Notes: generated from the letters alone by a model not told the origin. Positions 8,601-15,557 are shown, numbered from the stretch's first letter. The stretch: 21,240 nt of DNA from Cymbomonas tetramitiformis (GCA_001247695.2 LGRX02025820.1:1-21240); one strand, 5' to 3'. A program made the numbers and translations.

Positions 8601-10089
8601 AGCAGAAGAAGACATAAAAGGGGACCAATGGCTGCAATGGGAAAGGAGTGCGGTAGAGAAAGCCGAACTACCACCAAAGAGCCAGTGGGACAACCACGGG
8701 AAAGGATACCCAGAGCCCCATAGGAGGCATAACAAAAATGATATGGTCTACACAGATGGCAGCCAAAGAAAAGTCAGAAAGGAAAACGGGGAAGTCGAGG
8801 AAGTAGCGGCGGCAGGAGTCTGGGACCCAAGAGGGGAACGAGCAACGAACCACATGCAAAGATGGATTGGACGCTGCCAAACTGTTAACAGGGCGGAGCT
8901 CACTGCCATATATATGACACTAACACTAGATTCAAACTCGGGAGAGGAAAAAGTCAGCATATGCACGGATAGCCTAACCTCCCTCTACCAAATACAAAAC
9001 ATGAAAAGAAGGCCACACACGCTGGAAAGACATGTACACAGGGACATACTGTGGAAAATAATGAAACACATACAAATGCTAAATAGGGAAGGAACAAAGG
9101 TGGCCCTATATAAGGTTAAAGCGCATGTGGGAATACATGGGAACGAAATGGCGGACGAGGTGGCGAAAAAGGCCTGTGAAGAAGGGGAATGCGGCCTTAA
9201 CCACGACAACACGGATACAGTAATGCTACTGGCAATAAGTGAGGACACAGGTAGACAACTAGAAGGACACCAAGCAGTACTCAACCATGTAACAAAAAAG
9301 GTAAGGGAAGCGAAAATGACGGGGGAAACAAACATAATACAAAGACTAAAAAGGAAACTAGAAACCGGACCCGAAGAATGGGAGACCAAAAGACAACGAA
9401 TTGAGAGGGTGGAGGCAGAATATGCACAGAAAAGTCGGGAGCCTACAGAAATAGAAATAGTAGAAGCTTGGACAGACACCTGGCCAGACGAACCAGAATG
9501 GCAACATGAGCAGGAAGAGGCACTGGAACTCCAGAGGACGGAACGACAGGAGGAGGAACTACTAAGACAGGAGCAGCAAGTACAAACAGCGCAACAAGCC
9601 AAACAAAAGAGGGGTTACAGGCAAGAGAGCACACAAGAAACAGAATTGAATGAGGAAGAGTCAGGGGAGACAAAAACAATACGGAAAGAGGAGGCATTAG
9701 GACATGGAACAAGACAAAAGCGAATAAGAACCCGAAACCAGACAGAACCCGACCAACCAGCCCTAAGGGAAGTTGCAGGGCAAAGAAAAGCTCAAGGAAA
9801 AGTCGCAAGGGGGCGAACGCAGGCACCAAAGCTGCCAGAGGAACAGAACAAAGACGTGGCAACACAAGAGGACACTGCAGCCGAGCTCAGCGAAATGGTC
9901 CAACAACAGGATGAAGCACAGGAAGAATGGAGAGCACTCCAAGAAATGGCACAGCAACAGGAAGCAGCGCAACAGGAAGTACGAGCGAGGGAATGGAGGA
10001 GGACCTCGATAGAAAAAATACTGACAGCGACAAGAGAAAAACCAGAAAAGCACATGCAGCACTTAAAAGGAGACAAAGCTATGCATTAA
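5650..10089 (+). CDS. Large LINE-derived fusion protein: ORF1-like region, coiled coil, RNase HI, Q/E-rich tail
   Basis: The first ATG in this frame is at 5650; the frame is open further upstream but lacks an earlier ATG. The 1479-residue product has four parts. First, about 5650-7080 is an unrecognised ORF1-like region with polar, charged sequence. Second, 7100-7440 is a predicted helical coiled coil containing SVIDLTEETREL, a good match to a SUMO-interaction motif. Third, 7575-8735 resembles the linker that precedes RNase H in LINE ORF2 proteins, with no RT motifs. Fourth, RNase HI spans 8742-9180: MVYTDGSQ (Asp), NRAELTAI (Glu), ICTDSLTSL (Asp), and KAHVGIHGNEMADEVAKKA (His, Asp), so the catalytic set is present. 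The tail (9400-10080) is Gln/Glu/Arg-rich and probably coiled coil. It is striking that so long a frame is intact without the RT. It could be a non-autonomous partner, a recent deletion product, or an assembly of spliced pieces. Confidence 0.75.
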   Translation: MKAGNVRKFGERSPQQVGQEEKSSRHMERERGSADQENTEEFIKEIRAQAAKRTDTYPGGATMPDLCDTHGEDMKKLTEAAGAAEADMTALEAVAEYMTVYEDTRKVKYQRGFPLESIYGLPAGHGKTHYQLVVNCTDLTSEEQDEVGMHKKGPQVTVGPFREEPRAARQYIGHLESAIRHFHDLPDTDPVLSSGKTQLRWYANKIAELHLTFEKSEYAITALATSLVHLPLHCVPLGADDFQATDVCIPRVRVFHPRQTRTGNAERQLHIISEQLRGHTTKDLEKQLRSMPSVESAIKGARGLPAYMEKHTNSIRLVAVTEEAADNIESKALAFPGLGEYTVQRIRPSLANRGEDENEVIVVDKGSTINLAEDLPNLVIAIQEIFTQAGLGEATEHLKPLPATTVRPGTDPAKPETYLRVRITRSGNLFTGLASEAAYEWLGKQDRRTVRLSLPNKSRSYLLQHSDFSRTGDKFKGRKGRAAPPAVGAQQTEDIVQALEGKLSSQWAKVVKDGAGDEAINELRKAVEKLEGTCKNGFTDSVEATKQVSIKVDGVKDSVIDLTEETRELHKQHLGISSDILESFSNSNKALAKLLKNQRTPEPAKKNLRRPREASEPSDSEGGMEIDEETLSELKRLQKARVSSLGKKSSSRDRGPLAYGVGGNSLRTIILTNKLGHRLRNRARDRGWSHTTCITKPTVQTRQKRKGNQQNKDWWDPCMHRRPRQTRGKSWSSWRNRALTEANARDTAGDLYKALKKAINSTKTAEPVLGVGIYPTYAKSPYRKLLNKHMGYRVHELLEIKEGQFTFLPPDHWMQGNLQKPKQCNWNMRILIVANAAGWRKYCPDALKTHDIFSEALLKCPQSKVRTIGRACYMHRPLTLRDADRQPRSITEWEKDCVIDPAPWTNHELPVIQAMPSGHLENYVEEIIDRWMEDRKKEGEHRGGDRGPRPITMDVLRANTTWSREEINRDALRRWALQFTCPGTAEEDIKGDQWLQWERSAVEKAELPPKSQWDNHGKGYPEPHRRHNKNDMVYTDGSQRKVRKENGEVEEVAAAGVWDPRGERATNHMQRWIGRCQTVNRAELTAIYMTLTLDSNSGEEKVSICTDSLTSLYQIQNMKRRPHTLERHVHRDILWKIMKHIQMLNREGTKVALYKVKAHVGIHGNEMADEVAKKACEEGECGLNHDNTDTVMLLAISEDTGRQLEGHQAVLNHVTKKVREAKMTGETNIIQRLKRKLETGPEEWETKRQRIERVEAEYAQKSREPTEIEIVEAWTDTWPDEPEWQHEQEEALELQRTERQEEELLRQEQQVQTAQQAKQKRGYRQESTQETELNEEESGETKTIRKEEALGHGTRQKRIRTRNQTEPDQPALREVAGQRKAQGKVARGRTQAPKLPEEQNKDVATQEDTAAELSEMVQQQDEAQEEWRALQEMAQQQEAAQQEVRAREWRRTSIEKILTATREKPEKHMQHLKGDKAMH

Positions 10090-10463
10090 AAGCCGCGGAG
10101 ACAGGCGAGAATCTGAGATCGAGAGCCTAAACGCTTGTATAAATTTAAAGAAAGGCTAATCGACGTGTATAAATTGCGAGAACATGGCGGAAGGCATACA
10201 GTCGCGGTATAAATGATAGAAATTCCATGGCAAGCAGGTGATGAGTGCATGAATATAAACTAAGATAATAAGATAGCGAAATCGCATGCATGGCCATGGC
10301 CGTCATCACGACGAGTCGATGGCGCTTGCGATCGATTGCGCACGATGATGATATGCAAGGCGAGATATCCCGCCTGTTGCGCCAAACCAAGTCGTGTTTG
10401 TCTTGAAGTTCTTTGCAATTTGAAAAACGTGCGGTTGACTCTCGCAAGAGAGTAAAAAAAAAA
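10090..10463 (+). other. LINE 3' untranslated region and poly(A) tail
   Basis: The region has no ORF and lies between the RNase H ORF stop (TAA at 10087-10089) and an uninterrupted run of ten A (10454-10463). Three TATAAA blocks recur near 10138, 10168 and 10208, and a short GC stem (GGCGAGATATCCCGCC, 10357-10372) could be a 3' structure used in priming. The A-run followed at once by host-like sequence is the usual 3' end of a target-primed insertion. I could not identify a target-site duplication. Confidence 0.55.
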
Positions 10464-10475
10464 CAGCAAGCTGCA

Positions 10476-12121
10476 ATGGAGAAAACGGGAGATAGCGGTC
10501 CTTCCTCGAAGAGGCAAAGGACCTTGCAGGTTTGGAACAGATTACACTCGTAGCCCTACCGGCTGTTAGCTTGCTATTTAGTCAGCAGTGGTGTTTTCCT
10601 TGATTAGGTTCATAGGCATGCATGTGTTTACGTTGGCGATTGCTCGCAGGATGGACCTGTGGGAGGCGTGCAGTCCGCGTCGCGTGGCGCAGCGTTGCTT
10701 GGGGTGGCCATGCGAGTCCCTGAAGGGCAGGTGGGTTACCTTTAGGTGTTCGACATGCGTGTATTGTTTATAGGGAAAATGCGTATTGGCCAGTTTGTTA
10801 ATATTCGACGGTGTCGCAGGTGGGTGCTTCTGCGCGGACGGTGATGCCCTCCAGGAGCGTCGGCGGCAGCATCATGCATCGTGCTGCTGCTGCACCCCAG
10901 GGCCCTGCGGTAAGTGTTCTTGGACCGTTGACATTTCCGTGTCACTCCTCCCGTAACTCAGCTGCCTGCTCTTTCGCTCTAGGAACGTGAACATCTTGGA
11001 GCGGGTATGTTCGTTTTTTTGGGGGGAATATTTGTCTAGTGCATAATCGCGCCGGATCTTTGTACCTTATGCACATACTTGTCTAAAAAGTGCCCCACGC
11101 CGCCTCACGGTCTAAATTGCGCCTCATACCGCCGCATCACACCACCTCACGGTCTGGAGCGTGCCTCACACAGCCTCCTGCAGTGCGCCCCGGTGGGCAT
11201 GGTGGTGGAGCTGCTGCTGCACCCCAGGGGCCTGCGGTAAGTGTTCTTGGACCGTTGACATTTCCGAGTCACTCCTCCCGTAACTCAGCTGCCTGCTTTT
11301 TCCATGTAGGAACGTGAACATCTTGGAGCGGGTATGTTCCTTTTTTGTGGGGGGAATATTTGTGTAGAGCATGCTCGCGCCGGATCTTTGTACCTTATGC
11401 ACATACTTGTCTAAAAAGTGCCCCACGCCGCCTCACGGTCTAAATTGCGCCTCATACCGCCGCATCACACCACCTCACGGTCTGGAGCGTGCCTCACACA
11501 GCCTCCTGCAGTGCGCCCCGGTGGGCATGGTGGTGGAGCTGCTGCTGCACCCCAGGGGCCTGCGGTAAGTGTTCTTGGACCGTTGACATTTCCGAGTCAC
11601 TCCTCCCGTAACTCAGCTGCCTGCTTTTTCCATGTAGGAACGTGAACATCTTGGAGCGGGTATGTTCGTTTTTTGTGGGGGGAATATTTGTCTAGTGCAT
11701 GCTCGCGCCGGATCTTTGTACCTTATGCACATACTTGTCTAAAAAGTGCCCCACGCCGCCTCACGGTCTAAATTGCGCCTCATACCGCCGCATCACACCA
11801 CCTCACGGTCTGGAGCGTGCCTCACACAGCCTCCTGCAGTGCGTCCCGGTGGGCATGGTGGTGGAGCTGCTGCTGCACCCCAGGGGCCTGCGGTAAGTGT
11901 TCTTGGACCGTTGACATTTCCGAGTCACTCCTCCCGTAACTCAGCTGCCTGATTTTTCCATGTAGAAACGTGAACATCTTGGAGCCCACACAACCTCACG
12001 GTCCGCAGCATGCCTCACGTGGCACACGGTCTGTGCTCTGCAGGAGGCTGCCCCTGCGCAGGAGGCGGGGGAGGTGGAGGGTGTCTCCCAAGCTGACCTG
12101 GTGCGCTTCTCAGCCTGCTAA
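10476..12121 (+). CDS. Probable host gene of ten exons, about 201 aa, with an internally repeated exon pair
   Basis: Candidate exons, all bounded by GT and AG, are 10476-10529, 10650-10730, 10820-10909, 10983-11004, 11184-11236, 11310-11331, 11512-11564, 11638-11659, 11840-11892 and 11966-12121. The chain keeps one reading frame from ATG 10476 to TAA 12119-12121. The product starts MEKTGDSGPSSKRQR (a small basic patch), passes through ASRGAALLGVAMRVPEGQVG, then repeats EREHLGAG plus VRPGGHGGGAAAAPQGPA three times, and ends with an acidic tail finishing LVRFSAC. Introns are short (73, 89, 120 and about 180 bases). The last exon could instead start at 12044 after CTCTGCAG, also in frame. I do not recognise the protein. 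The RG-x-x-L-x-G...P-E-G-x-x-G stretch recalls RNase H2 subunit C, but weakly. The exons were assigned by eye. The LINE poly(A) ends 12 bases before the ATG, so upstream exons may have been lost or displaced. Confidence 0.5.
10881..11985 (+). repeat. Tandem repeat of a 328-bp unit carrying two small exons
   Basis: About 3.4 copies of a 327-328-bp unit are nearly identical between 11184 and 11970. Equivalent exon starts lie at 11184, 11512 and 11840 (53-base exon) and at 10983, 11310, 11638 and 11966 (22-base exon). The first and last copies diverge: copy one carries a longer 5' exon (10820-10909) and copy four loses the GGGTATGT donor after GGAGC and joins the terminal exon. Intronic parts contain further sub-repeats of CCTCACGGTCT and GCCTCAC. 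The high identity points to a recent duplication. Confidence 0.95.
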
Positions 12122-12247
12122 CCACGTCCAATCTGTTTCTTAACCATAAGAGCTTCAGAGGGTGTGCCGGAATCACCATTGGTGATCTGCTTGTGTGGGG
12201 CGCCTGGTGGAAGTAGTACAGTTAGGAGGCGTGTTCAGATGTGAGAC
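12122..12247. other. Noncoding spacer downstream of the exon-repeat gene
   Basis: I see no coding potential in these 126 bases, which run from the stop codon of the multi-exon gene to the start of the minisatellite block. No clear polyadenylation signal of the AATAAA type is present. Confidence 0.5.
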
Positions 12248-12855
12248 GACTTGAGCCAAGCGTGCGCGTGTTTACCACGGGCATGTCTTTTGGCTTGTCG
12301 TGCTATGCGCGCCAGGTCTCCTATGACTCGAAGTCCTCCACGGTGACTGACTCCGCGCACCTATGATGCGAAGTCCTCCACCGTGACTGACTCCGCGCAC
12401 CTATGACTCGAAGTCCTCCACGGGGACTGACTCCGCGCACCTAAGACTCGAAGTCCACCACCGTGACTGACTCCGCGCACCTATGATTCGAAGTCCTCCA
12501 CGGTGGCTGACTCTGCGCACCTATGATTCGAAGTCCTCCACGGTGACTGACTGACATCGCGCACCTATGATGCGAAGTCCTCCACGGTGACTGACTCCAG
12601 GTCTCCGGTTCGTCTTCGGTGTGAGGCCGATGGTGCCATGGTGTCCCCTCCACGGGCGCGCAGGACTTGAGCCAAGCGTGCGCGTGTTTACCACGGGCAT
12701 GTCTCTTGGCTCGTCGTGCTGTGCACGCCAGGTCTCCAGTCCGTCTTTGGTGTAAGGCCGATCGTGCCATGGTGTCCCCTCAACAGGGTTGTCGACTTGA
12801 GCCAAGCGTGCGCGTGTTTACCACTGGCATGTCTCTTGGCTCGTCGTGCAATGGT
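12248..12855. repeat. Minisatellite block with a 129-bp unit
   Basis: A unit of about 129 bp begins GACTTGAGCCAAGCGTGCGC, runs through ACCACGGGCATGTCT and GCCAGGTCTCC, and ends GCCATGGTGTCCCCTC. It occurs complete at 12664-12792, partly at 12793-12855, and once split: its first 74 bases at 12248-12321 and its remainder at about 12598-12663. A 40-bp tandem array fills the split. Open frames across this block arise only from the repeats and are not treated as genes. Confidence 0.9.
12321..12598. repeat. 40-bp tandem array, seven copies
   Basis: Seven head-to-tail copies of a 40-bp unit with core CGAAGTCCTCCACGGTGACT are present, each ending CTCCGCGCACC. Starts are 12321, 12361, 12401, 12441, 12481, 12521 and 12565; the sixth copy is 44 bp and the last is incomplete. 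Copies differ by one to four substitutions. The array interrupts one copy of the 129-bp unit. Confidence 0.95.
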
Positions 12856-12876
12856 GTATGGTCGGGTCAGACCAGA

Positions 12877-12930
12877 TCGGGTTGGTGGGCGTTCGGCTCA
12901 CGCACGTCATGCGCAGGCGCACCCTCTAGT
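12877..12930. repeat. 54-bp direct repeat, copy 1
   Basis: A 54-bp sequence starting TCGGGTTGGTGGGCGTTCGG and ending CACCCTCTAGT is repeated without visible change 201 bp downstream at 13078-13131. The second copy lies about 18 bp before the first bases of the DNA transposon's left end. Confidence 0.9.
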
Positions 12931-13077
12931 TTACCCGCGCCGGCTCTGCACGCATGGGATCACACCCAGCCTGTGTACGCAGCTCGTGGGAGGGGCGGAT
13001 GATGTGAGGTCATGGGAGGGAGAGTCGTTTGTCGTGTGGCCGTCCAGTTGTAGGGGGGTGTAGTATTGTAGACAAGG

Positions 13078-13131
13078 TCGGGTTGGTGGGCGTTCGGCTC
13101 ACGCACGTCATGCGCAGGCGCACCCTCTAGT
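13078..13131. repeat. 54-bp direct repeat, copy 2, next to the transposon left end
   Basis: This is the second copy of the 54-bp direct repeat at 12877-12930. The stretch between the copies (12931-13077) has no recognisable gene. This is either local tandem DNA of the minisatellite region or a trace of an earlier insertion event. Confidence 0.85.
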
Positions 13132-13148
13132 GTACAGAGAGTTAGTTT

Positions 13149-13234
13149 TGGTCCAGTCAGTCCGTCCAGTCCGTCCAGTCCGTCCAGTCCGTCCAGTCCG
13201 TCCAGTTTGGACGGACCGGACGGACCGGACCAAA
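13149..13234. repeat. GTCCGTCCA tandem run and self-complementary tip of the left end
   Basis: Several copies of GTCCGTCCA run from 13160 to 13206, followed by GGACGGACCGGACGGACCGG, the complementary sequence. TTGGTCC at 13149-13155 pairs with GGACCAA at 13228-13234, so the tip of the element can fold into a hairpin on one strand. This is a sequence observation; structure in the cell is not shown. Confidence 0.75.
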
Positions 13235-13504
13235 CATTTTTAACATTCTAAGATTTCGCAAAATAGGGCTCCCATACTTAAGCCCATACTTAAGGAGTGT
13301 AACGCGTCGGTCCGCGTCGACGCCTGCGTTTTCACATACTTAAGAAATTTAAATTTTTTCTTCATACTTAAGGAATATACACCGACTGCTTCTTCCCCCC
13401 CTAATCAGGGACTCAGGGGGTATAACCCAGTCGCATGTGAGTTTCAAACGTGCGTCAGAGAGACGAACCCAACGACCGAGCTTGACAATCGTATACGATT
13501 GTCA
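13214..13504 (+). repeat. Left terminal inverted repeat
   Basis: This arm aligns with the reverse complement of 20950-21240 over its full 291 bp, with scattered substitutions and a variable C-rich patch at 13392-13401. It includes four copies of CATACTTAAG (13273, 13285, 13335, 13363), an AATTTAAATT palindrome, GGGACTCAGGGGGTATAACC, and at its inner edge a complete copy of the palindrome with core GACAATCGTATACGATTGTC (13484-13503). Confidence 0.95.
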
Positions 13505-13562
13505 CACGTGAGTCTGGGTGTCGGACCTAGTGCTCCAGCTTGACAATCGTATACGATTGTCA
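13483..13562. promoter_or_regulatory. Two palindromes in a 58-bp direct repeat upstream of the transposase promoter
   Basis: Two perfect palindromes (core GACAATCGTATACGATTGTC at 13484 and 13542) are each followed by CACGTGAGTCTGGGTGTC, giving a 58-bp direct repeat. CACGTG is itself a palindrome (E-box-like). The second copy ends 22 bp before the TATA-like box at 13585. Binding by the transposase or by a regulator of its expression is an inference from position. Confidence 0.55.
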
Positions 13563-13584
13563 CACGTGAGTCTGGGTGTCATAA

Positions 13585-13592
13585 TATAAATA
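13585..13592 (+). promoter_or_regulatory. TATA-like box of the transposase gene
   Basis: TATAAATA lies 103 bp before the ATG at 13688 in an AT-rich patch (13581-13600). A second weaker TATATAG lies at 13612. It is the only good TATA element between the left terminal repeat and the transposase ORF. Confidence 0.45.
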
Positions 13593-13687
13593 TTTACACT
13601 AAGCCCATGTCTATATAGAGTGTTCTTTTCATAAAAGAATTCATTTCTCATGGTACATTCTCATGGTCACATTCTCATAGGAATCCA

Positions 13688-15106
13688 ATGCCGACTTCTC
13701 TGCGATACCGTAACCATGCTTTGGATGTCCCGCATGCGGTGCCAATCTCTCTTCAGTTACTACAGGCCTTGTTTCCAACCCTTACCGATACCCCGCTGCT
13801 TCTTCACATGCGCAGCACAGAAGACGTGCAACCTGCCGAGCTCGGCACCGTGTTCCCTGACGGAGCTGACGTACTTGTGATCGGTGGTGTCAGTACAACC
13901 CCCGGATCAAGCGAAGTGAAAACCCGTTGTGTAAATGCCGAAACAGCCACACACGAATCTTCCCAAGCATCAGCTTCTCCGCCTCGCCCTGAGGTAAAGC
14001 GCGAAATTTTAGTTTGTGACTTAACCGAATCGCCTCCACCTCCAAAAGACTCGAATGAATCTATGAAATCCTACAGCGCGGGACAAGAACCAAAGCTCAA
14101 GCACAAAGTCAAATCGGACTATACATCCTATACCGGACCAGCTATTCCGATAGATTTTTCTCAGGATGTTGATTTGTCCCAAGACGTAGCGGTTGTTCAG
14201 TCTGAAGAGCTTGTGGACGAACTGCCTGTGCCTCTACTTCCCGGGGTAGTTTACAAGCCACGGGCTGGAGTTTTCTCTCCGTGGAAGGATTTCTTAAAAT
14301 ACGATCCACAGACCTGGATGCGTTCTGGGGACAAACGACGTATCAAAGGCCGACTCGTTAGAACTACGCGATGCGGTGGGGCTTTATCCTGTGACAACGA
14401 TGCGTGTGTCGTATTTTGTCGAACGGGTGACCGTAACCGTTCCCAATTCACCGGTACCTTTAAAAATCGCAATCTGGCTTGCGCCCATTGCAACGCTGCA
14501 CCTACGCATTCTGGGAATTGCCCGTTTAAAGTAACCACCGAAGAAGACTCTGATTGGAACATCCTCGTCCTGTCTACTAGCCCCATTGGACACAACCATT
14601 CCGTGCTGTCCACCGACCGCCCCAGCGTGGGCGAGCTACAGGCAGCTAAGACTAGGGCTGAGGAGGTTCTAAATACCGGTGGAGTGCGAAACGTGTGCCA
14701 GGTAAAACGGACTCTACTCACGGAAACCGTTTTTCCAAAAGACTCTTCTTTTCACCCCAGCCAGCTACCAGGCATCGCGAGGAAAATGAACGTCATTGAT
14801 ACGGCAGTGGACCATAATTTCGTGCGAGGTCGGCGACAGGATGAGGGCATGAAAGCCGTTTCCCAATGGGCTGCTCAGCACGGTAAGGGCCTACTGCAAT
14901 CTTTCGCGGACGAGGGGAATATCGACAGTTTTGCTCACACGTTCGTTATGTCCAGTGGCGGAGTGGATGGAGGTGTCGATCTCGTGCGTCGCATGCACCC
15001 GAAAAGTAGCGACCACTACCTCCGCTCAGCGTACGTCCACTTGGATTTCGTACATCGCAAGGTTTCTGGGGATTGGGTGACGATGGGGCGCACGTGTTCT
15101 CCATAG
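13688..15106 (+). CDS. Transposase N-terminal ORF: acidic leader and GCM1/WRKY-like zinc finger
   Basis: This 472-codon frame is continuous. Residues 1-215 are low-complexity and acidic, probably disordered, with Ser/Pro-rich patches. The DNA-binding region follows: SCDNDACVVF, then LACAHCNAAP, then NCPFKVTTEEDSDWNILVL, then GHNHSVLS, which supplies paired Cys and a final H-x-H for zinc. The remainder is helical and runs into the first DDE strand (YVHLDFVHRKVSG). It stops at TAG 15104-15106, but the conserved sequence continues in the frame that reads HVFSIEANALLTIATMNV (15073 onward). One base missing, or two extra, near 15065-15090 would explain this. A GT...AG pair at 15062-15106 does not restore the frame, so I do not call an intron there. 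Confidence 0.75.
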   Translation: MPTSLRYRNHALDVPHAVPISLQLLQALFPTLTDTPLLLHMRSTEDVQPAELGTVFPDGADVLVIGGVSTTPGSSEVKTRCVNAETATHESSQASASPPRPEVKREILVCDLTESPPPPKDSNESMKSYSAGQEPKLKHKVKSDYTSYTGPAIPIDFSQDVDLSQDVAVVQSEELVDELPVPLLPGVVYKPRAGVFSPWKDFLKYDPQTWMRSGDKRRIKGRLVRTTRCGGALSCDNDACVVFCRTGDRNRSQFTGTFKNRNLACAHCNAAPTHSGNCPFKVTTEEDSDWNILVLSTSPIGHNHSVLSTDRPSVGELQAAKTRAEEVLNTGGVRNVCQVKRTLLTETVFPKDSSFHPSQLPGIARKMNVIDTAVDHNFVRGRRQDEGMKAVSQWAAQHGKGLLQSFADEGNIDSFAHTFVMSSGGVDGGVDLVRRMHPKSSDHYLRSAYVHLDFVHRKVSGDWVTMGRTCSP

Positions 15107-15259
15107 AGGCCAACGCCCTGCTCACTATTGCCACCATGAACGTACCCAAAGACTGTACCGAAACACAGGTACTGTTTTGGACATTGGTGAAGAAGACGGT
15201 AGCAGCCGAACATCCGCGTGAGGAAGTATTATTCTATGGCTTCATGGGAGATGCAGCAG

Positions 15260-15557
15260 GTAAGTTAAAGATCATAATTTTCAATGGGAGAGTTTGTAAG
15301 TTACACGGTTCTGACAATCGTATACGATTATGGGAACCGTTGACAATCGTATACGATTGTCAGCGGCTGACAATCGTGTACGATTGTCAGCACCGTGTAA
15401 CCTACGCATGAAATACTGGGCAAGTCAATAATCATAGTTTTCAAAGTGGGAGTTTGCACATTATAACGTTCTGACAATCGTACACGATTGTCAGCACCGT
15501 GTATACCTACGCATGGTATACTTGGTTTTCAAGAACTGATTAATATTTGGGGCACAG
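15260..15557 (+). other. Transposase intron carrying four palindrome copies
   Basis: GCAG|GTAAGT at 15256-15265 and CACAG|GT at 15553-15559 define a 298-nt GT-AG intron. Joining the exons keeps the frame (a split GGT codon) and restores a GDAAGANWAAIKKVWP sequence that fits MULE transposases. The intron holds palindrome copies at 15312 (half intact), 15341 (perfect), 15368 and 15472 (each with an asymmetric centre), and two copies of the block that surrounds them (TCATAATTTTCAATGGGAG at 15271 and a variant at 15431). Confidence 0.8.

Larger units (their letters stand above)
5486..10463 (+). mobile_element. LINE-like (non-LTR) retroelement remnant lacking a visible reverse transcriptase
   Basis: A long plus-strand ORF with an RNase HI domain, a 3' UTR of about 360 bases and a terminal A-run (10454-10463) that directly abuts a host-like exon give the outline of a non-LTR retrotransposon insertion. 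No apurinic endonuclease and no F/Y-x-D-D reverse transcriptase block is found, so the element appears internally deleted or chimeric. Base composition changes at about 7570: GC-rich before, A-rich after. The left border is not defined. I place it at a splice-acceptor-like TGTGTTCGCAG ending at 5485, upstream of which the plus strand is no longer convincingly coding. The antisense A-rich block at 3708-5437 may be an inverted part of the same insertion. Confidence 0.6.

Noticed and set aside
10267..10450. Possible tRNA or small RNA in the LINE 3' region
   Set aside because: Short stems exist but no cloverleaf, A/B box pair or terminal stem could be fitted.
11371..11896. Repeated open frames reading VELLLHPRGLR across the 328-bp units
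   Set aside because: They run through intron sequence and end at the TAA formed by the GTAAGT donor. The phase-consistent exon chain uses a different frame.
12441..13063. Overlapping open frames on both strands in the minisatellite region
   Set aside because: They are translations of the 40-bp and 129-bp repeats, have no domain, and shift frame with repeat length changes.
15062..15106. A 45-nt GT-AG intron to explain the transposase frame change
   Set aside because: Removing it leaves the second part in the wrong frame (RPTPCSLL rather than EANALLTI), so a small indel is the better explanation.
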